A DNA stretch of 64,000 bases from Microbacterium candidum (GTDB taxonomy: Bacteria > Actinomycetota > Actinomycetes > Actinomycetales > Microbacteriaceae), in assembly GCF_030315975.1 (NCBI RefSeq), contig NZ_JASXSZ010000006.1, positions 26,702-90,701 of the forward strand, written 5' to 3'. Position 1 is the stretch's first letter. Every line of letters starts with the position of its first letter. Of this stretch, positions 60,004 to 64,000 are shown in pieces. The position numbers and the translations under genes are program-made. Below the pieces are notes generated by a model. It was not told the origin of the DNA. It did no database searches and saw only the letters and a program-made list of their open reading frames with translations.

Positions 60004-61225
60004 GGCCGACCCTCCGGTGTGCGACGCCCCACGACTCGAGGAGGTCCTCGCCGGGGGGAACGGGGATGACGCGCCATCCGGCGGCCTGCGCATCCCGGAA
60101 CGCGTCCGGATCGGGGCCGATCCCGATGAGGAGCCCGGGGCTTCCCACGGGGACATGCATCGCCGGATGTCCCGTCTGTCCGGTGATGAGCACGGTCGGA
60201 CCGGTTCCGAAGTCGAGGCCGGCGGTCGCGTCCGCGGGAGTGCGGCGTCCGTCGTCGAGCTTTGCGACGAGGGTCGCGAAGCTCGTCGCCATCGCGGCGA
60301 CCTCGTCGCCGTCGCCACCGGGGATCGGATCCCACAGCTCGGTGCCGTCGGCATCCCTGATCGCCACGTGATAGCCGTCGCGCACGAGCCGCGCCACCGT
60401 GGACACGGCCGCCGTCACCGCGACCTCGAACGCGGGGTCGGCCCCGGGGCGGCCTGCCGCGCCGGGACCCCACACCTCCGCGGCGCGGTCGAGGACCACG
60501 GTCGCCTGCGGGGTCGACTCCTGCTCCTCCTGGCGCACCATGAGGGTGTCGCGGTGGGCGGTCGCCCGCCAGTGGATGCGGCGCATCGAATCGCCGGAGA
60601 CGTACGGGCGTGCGATCAGGTTGTCCGCGCCCTGGCCGAGCCGGCTCGTCGTGGTCAGGTTCGTGCCGCCGGCCTCGCCCGCGGGATCCCACAGCGGGGG
60701 CAGCTCGACGATCGCGGGGGCGACGGTCACGCGCGTCGTCGAGCCGACGGTGGTCGCCCGGCGGGCGAGCCCGAACGGGTCGCCCGTCGTGACCGACAGC
60801 GGGCCGAGCGCGTACACGCCGCGCTCGGTCGCCGTGAGCGGATAGTCGAACTCGACGGTGCGGTCGCCGCCGGCAAGGCCAGAGCCGATCGCCGGCAGTC
60901 CGCCCGCCGCGGCGCCCGCGAGACCTCGCGGCAGCGCGTCGCGCCAGGATCCGGCCGCGCTCGGCAGCGGCGAGCGCACCTCCATGTGCACGTGGACGCG
61001 GAGTTCGCCGCCGACGGACGGGATGTCGGGGACGAGCGTGCGCGTCACGGTCTCGCTGTGCCGTACGAGATAGAGGGTCGCGAAGCCGGCGCCCACGACG
61101 GCGATGAGGAGAACGCCGAAGTAGACGAGCTCGATGATCCCCAGTTGGCCTGCGCCGATGAAGCACGCGACCGCGAGGACGAGGGCTCCCGTTCCCCGTC
61201 CCGTCAGCGGCCACGCACGGCGCAT
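59990..61225 (-). CDS. DUF58-domain protein
   Basis: A 411-residue protein with two N-terminal membrane helices (about 12-55) followed by a beta-rich part and the DUF58 signature SGDSMRRIHWRATAHRDTLM with RQEEQE. DUF58 proteins work with MoxR ATPases; some have a vWA-like fold with a metal site. ATG 61225 has GAGGAGG four bases upstream. It lies between the moxR and transglutaminase genes and overlaps the latter. Confidence 0.9.
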   Translation of the reverse strand: MRRAWPLTGRGTGALVLAVACFIGAGQLGIIELVYFGVLLIAVVGAGFATLYLVRHSETVTRTLVPDIPSVGGELRVHVHMEVRSPLPSAAGSWRDALPRGLAGAAAGGLPAIGSGLAGGDRTVEFDYPLTATERGVYALGPLSVTTGDPFGLARRATTVGSTTRVTVAPAIVELPPLWDPAGEAGGTNLTTTSRLGQGADNLIARPYVSGDSMRRIHWRATAHRDTLMVRQEEQESTPQATVVLDRAAEVWGPGAAGRPGADPAFEVAVTAAVSTVARLVRDGYHVAIRDADGTELWDPIPGGDGDEVAAMATSFATLVAKLDDGRRTPADATAGLDFGTGPTVLITGQTGHPAMHVPVGSPGLLIGIGPDPDAFRDAQAAGWRVIPVPPGEDLLESWGVAHRRVGRVRA

Positions 61226-61242
61226 GCGACCTCCTCGGCGCC

Positions 61243-62238
<996 letters not shown>

Positions 62239-62323
62239 GAGCCCTCCCGGGCGAGCGACTGTGCTCGTTTCTTGATCGTATCCCGCTGGTCAACGGGGGT
62301 GCTCGGCTCCGGGTAGACTGTCA

Positions 62324-62413
62324 GAAGCTCTCCGCGAGGCGGCATCCAGGCCAACTCCCCCAGGACGGAAACGTAGCAAGGGTAACCGGGCTCTGCCGGG
62401 TTCGCGGAGAGTC
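62324..62413 (+). ncRNA. ffs: Signal recognition particle RNA (small, 4.5S type)
   Basis: The region has the apical SRP domain (CCAGGACGGAAACGTAGCAAGG, conserved GGAA tetraloop and asymmetric loop) closed by long pairing of CTCTCCGCGA with TCGCGGAGAG. TCTTTCTTTTT follows at once as a terminator. A -10 box TAGACT (62314-62319) precedes it. This RNA partners with Ffh to target membrane proteins. The ends are approximate. Confidence 0.92.
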
Positions 62414-62424
62414 TTTCTTTTTCC
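62413..62424 (+). terminator. T-tract terminator of SRP RNA
   Basis: A T-rich run directly follows the closing stem of the SRP RNA, as usual for this gene in Actinobacteria. Confidence 0.75.
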
Positions 62425-62495
62425 TGGACTATTTCCTGGACTTTTTCCGGTCCCGCGCCGAGTGGGCCGGAAGGGGCCGCGCGTAGGCTGAGGCC

Positions 62496-64000
62496 GTGGC
62501 GCAGAGCATCTTCATCACGTCGGCGGAAGGTCACTCGGGGAAGTCCACGATCGCGCTCGGCGTGCTCGATGCGCTGAGCCGCGCGACACCGCGCGTGGGT
62601 GTCTTCCGTACGATCGCGCGGTCGACGGTCGAGCGCGACTACGTCCTGGAGATGCTGCTCGAGCACGCGGGCGTCGACCTGCCGTACGAGCTGTGCGTCG
62701 GCGTCACGTACGACCAGGTGCGCGCCGACCCGGAAGCCGCGCTCGCGGTCGTCGTCGAGCGGTTCAAGGCCGTCGAGGCGCAGTGCGACGCGGTCGTGGT
62801 CCTCGGCAGCGACTACACGGATGTCGGGAGCCCGGCCGAGCTGGCCTACAACGCGCGCATCGCCGCGAATCTCGGCGTGCCGGTCCTGCTCGTCCTCGGG
62901 GGGCGGTCGCAGTCGGGTGCTGTGCCGGAGCAGCTGGGGACCACCATCCCGCGCTCTCCCGCCGAAGTGGGGCAGATCGCCGCCCTCGCACTCGGCGAGC
63001 TCGCGCACGAGCGGGCGCAGCTGCTCGCCGTCGTCGTCAATCGCGCCGACGCCGACCGCCTGGACGAGGTCGTGGCATCCGTCAGCGCGGTCGTCGCCGC
63101 CGGCGCCCAGGACCGTCCCGTCTGGGCGCTGCCGGAGGACCGCATGCTCGTCGCGCCATCGGTGCGCGGGGTCATGCGGGCGCTCGACGCGCGTTTCGTG
63201 CGCGGCGACCAGGAGCTCCTGACCCGTGAGGTGCTCAGCGTCGTCATCGCGGGAATGTCGATGGTGAACGTACTGCCGCGGCTGCAGGACAGCGCCGTCG
63301 TCGTCATCGCGGCCGATCGCGCCGACGTGCTCCTCGCGACGCTCCTCGCCAACGCCTCGGGCACCTTCCCGTCGCTGGCCGCCGTCGTCCTCAACGGGCC
63401 GTTCGAGCTGCCCGACGAGATCGAGCGCCTCATCGACGGCCTCGTCTCGCCGCTCCCGATCCTCGCCACCGACCTCGGCACATACGAGACGGCGACGCGG
63501 GTGATGGGCGCGCGCGGGCGGCTCGCCGCCGACTCCCAGCGCCGGTACGACACGGCCCTGCAGCTGTTCGAGGACCACGTCGACACCGCCGAGCTCGTGC
63601 GGCTCCTCGGCCTCGCGCGGGCGAGCGTCGTCACGCCGCTCATGTTCGAGTACGGCCTCATCGAGCGCGCCCGCGCCGACCGCCGCCGCATCGTGCTGCC
63701 CGAAGGGGACGACGACCGCATCCTCCGTGCCGCCGCCACCGTGCTCGCGCGCGGCATCGCGGACCTGACGATCCTCGGCGAGGAGATCGAGGTGCGCCAC
63801 CGGGCGCTCGAGCTCGGCATCGACATCAAGGCGGCGCAGGTCCTGAGCCCGTTCGATCCGGTCCTGGTCCACCGTTTCGCCGCCGAGTACGCGCAGCTGC
63901 GCGCGCACAAGGGGGTCACGTACGAGCGCGCCGCCGACACGGTGACGGATGTCTCGTACTTCGGCACGATGATGGTCCATTCCGGACTCGCCGATGGCAT
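62496..64000 (+). CDS. pta: Phosphate acetyltransferase, 3' end outside the window
   Basis: 501 codons are visible and the gene runs off the window. The N-terminal P-loop domain (about 1-200) opens with FITSAEGHSGKSTIALGVLD. A DRTGG-like middle domain (about 215-370) follows, and the PTA_PTB catalytic domain begins at LVTPLMFEYGLIERARADRRRIVLPEGDDDRILRAA. This is the long Pta type, making acetyl phosphate from acetyl-CoA; ackA normally follows. GTG 62496 lies six bases after TAGGCT (62484-62489), a leaderless start. Confidence 0.94.
   Translation, partial: MAQSIFITSAEGHSGKSTIALGVLDALSRATPRVGVFRTIARSTVERDYVLEMLLEHAGVDLPYELCVGVTYDQVRADPEAALAVVVERFKAVEAQCDAVVVLGSDYTDVGSPAELAYNARIAANLGVPVLLVLGGRSQSGAVPEQLGTTIPRSPAEVGQIAALALGELAHERAQLLAVVVNRADADRLDEVVASVSAVVAAGAQDRPVWALPEDRMLVAPSVRGVMRALDARFVRGDQELLTREVLSVVIAGMSMVNVLPRLQDSAVVVIAADRADVLLATLLANASGTFPSLAAVVLNGPFELPDEIERLIDGLVSPLPILATDLGTYETATRVMGARGRLAADSQRRYDTALQLFEDHVDTAELVRLLGLARASVVTPLMFEYGLIERARADRRRIVLPEGDDDRILRAAATVLARGIADLTILGEEIEVRHRALELGIDIKAAQVLSPFDPVLVHRFAAEYAQLRAHKGVTYERAADTVTDVSYFGTMMVHSGLADG

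Overview
The window is a high-GC actinobacterial chromosome segment, roughly 70% G+C by eye. It is most likely from Microbacterium or a close Microbacteriaceae relative. The reasons are almost pure G/C third codon positions, many genes with leaderless-type starts, the very frequent hexamer pair GCATCC/GGATGC, two mycothiol-type ArsC proteins, and an actinobacterial 4.5S-type SRP RNA near tRNA-Ser(GGA). Nothing was searched, so the genus is an inference.

Layout. 1-13489 is ordinary core and accessory metabolism: a GH15/GH31 alpha-glycoside pair, a MocR-type regulator divergent from a carboxymuconolactone-decarboxylase-like protein, a geranylgeranyl-reductase-like flavoprotein divergent from an NYN RNase-like protein, an M18 aminopeptidase, msrA-msrB, a Nudix hydrolase, a MATE exporter and a first arsC. 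13502-31171 is the centrepiece: eleven leftward genes, most overlapping by 1-4 bases, plus a PucR regulator beyond a terminator. They encode a dipeptide-type ABC importer, four penicillin-binding-fold serine hydrolases without signal peptides (one fused to an S9 peptidase), and a GNAT - N-acylamino-acid racemase - M20 hydrolase module. 31454-45345 holds a DD-carboxypeptidase-like protein, small membrane and lipoproteins, a Ser/Thr kinase and assorted single genes. 45346-52119 holds a secreted TIGR03118-like protein, a SulP permease, a GAP-family protein, an alkylsulfatase-like enzyme and two gene remnants. 52125-57480 is a 5.3-kb genomic island bounded by a 25-bp repeat of the tRNA-Ser(GGA) 3' end, carrying AbiE toxin-antitoxin genes and an arsenic cluster. 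57628-62238 is a moxR-DUF58-transglutaminase operon, followed by SRP RNA and a pta gene cut by the window end.

How the genes work together. The large operon reads as uptake and use of peptides containing D-amino acids. The importer would bring peptides in, the cytoplasmic serine hydrolases and the S9 domain would cut them, and the GNAT/racemase/M20 trio would turn D-amino acids into L-amino acids through N-acyl (probably N-succinyl) intermediates. The three-enzyme logic is known from Geobacillus; its combination with an importer, several DD-peptidase-like enzymes and a peptidase fusion is my inference and the main finding. In the island, ArsR, an ArsO-like flavoprotein, a decayed GNAT (ArsN1-like) and ArsC form a small arsenic cluster with no visible efflux pump.
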